DNA of 64,000 bases. Origin: Chlorobiaceae bacterium. GTDB taxonomy: Bacteria > Bacteroidota > Chlorobiia > Chlorobiales > Chlorobiaceae. This document shows, one piece after another, positions 63,757 to 64,000 of this stretch (its first letter is position 1; the number at the start of each line of letters is the position of its first letter). Made by a program: the position numbers and the translations under genes. Under the pieces are notes generated by a model. The model made no database searches. It was given only the letters and a program-made list of their open reading frames with translations, and had not been told where the DNA came from. The stretch is from contig JABDHK010000010.1 in assembly GCA_012972835.1 (NCBI GenBank), forward strand, positions 186,001 to 250,000. The letters are read 5' to 3'.

Positions 63757-64000
63757 CGATACTGAATTTTTTTAAACAGCAACCTCTGTAGTACAGTTTT
63801 ACAGGATAGCTTGAAAATTCCCAAAAAAAAGTAATCAGAACTGTTAATGGGGTTGTTCTGTTGGACTTGACGATGTCACAAATACTTAAAACAATCTAAA
63901 CAATAATAATGTTTATTTTGAGTATTTCCTCAAACATAAAAAAGGCCACTTACACTTGATACGAAGCTATTGAGGAGTTCAATCTTGCAGTCGATATCAT
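63757..64000. other. Window end, no complete gene
   Basis: AT-rich; probable promoter region of the outer-membrane gene on the left. I see no ORF that can be supported up to the edge. Confidence 0.5.

Noticed and set aside
1-64000. CRISPR arrays, tRNA or rRNA genes, complete insertion sequences, prophage
   Set aside because: I looked for repeat-spacer patterns, cloverleaf and T-arm signatures and transposase motifs by eye and found none that could be supported.

Overview
The window most likely comes from a green sulfur bacterium (Chlorobi, Chlorobium/Pelodictyon group). The pointers are a dsrN-dsrC-dsrA run with an SQR-type flavoprotein in front of it, a crtB-type phytoene synthase, many PAS-domain kinases, and many start codons without a clear Shine-Dalgarno sequence. 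The assignment rests on recognised families only; no database was searched. What is less usual is that oxidative sulfur genes sit next to a complete sulfate assimilation set.

Layout. 1-4333 (minus): SQR-like protein, dsrN, dsrC and the 5' part of dsrA, which runs off the window. 4591-9019 (plus): operator, small siroheme sulfite reductase, APS reductase (cysH), cysD and a cysN-cysC fusion. 9225-10788: a small unknown gene and a coiled-coil HTH regulator. 10789-14383: a gene-poor stretch and a GC-rich, frameshifted foreign pseudogene. 14442-20300: a hybrid histidine kinase and an HD-GYP protein sharing an N-terminal module. 20429-24730 (minus): remnant of an FGE-type gene, then sulfate ABC transporter cysA-cysW-cysT-sbp, preceded by a terminator, a cysteine-rich leader ORF and a second copy of the same operator. 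24800-28162: L,D-transpeptidase, rimO, tgt. 28386-33921: a kinase-like protein lacking its phosphoacceptor residues, and a transglutaminase / alpha-E / ATP-grasp trio. 34256-40751: sugar epimerase, thioredoxin-like/ArsR pair, phage-type HTH protein, OmpR two-component pair, PAS kinase. 40965-51115: lysS, crtB, hflX-ybeY, several envelope proteins, tatA, tolB, Spy-like protein, plus a pseudogene. 51337-62548: sigma-54 response regulator, Nif11-like and PII-like genes, decayed kdp fragments, histidine kinase, kdpF-A-B-C and a KdpD-USP-EIIA fusion. 62585-63756: two envelope proteins.

How the parts fit. The two sulfate loci (uptake at 20.5-24.7 kb, reduction at 4.6-9.0 kb) carry nearly the same 39-bp three-half-site element, so they probably form one regulon. 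The uptake operon appears to have a second control layer: a 33-codon ORF with six Cys codons, three of them consecutive, ends about 20 nt before an intrinsic terminator, and a segment inside the ORF can pair with the terminator's 5' arm. This is the layout of cysteine-responsive attenuation and is my main candidate for an undescribed system in this lineage.

The Kdp region is the second focus. A KinB/AlgB-like pair (membrane kinase plus sigma-54 activator) seems to control kdp through a -24/-12 promoter with an upstream palindrome. The same promoter block is duplicated in front of a Nif11-like peptide and a PII-like protein. Fragments of kdpB (inverted) and of a second activator gene lie between, suggesting the ruins of a second kdp locus. 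The operon ends with a KdpD sensor domain without kinase, fused to a PTS EIIA-type domain.
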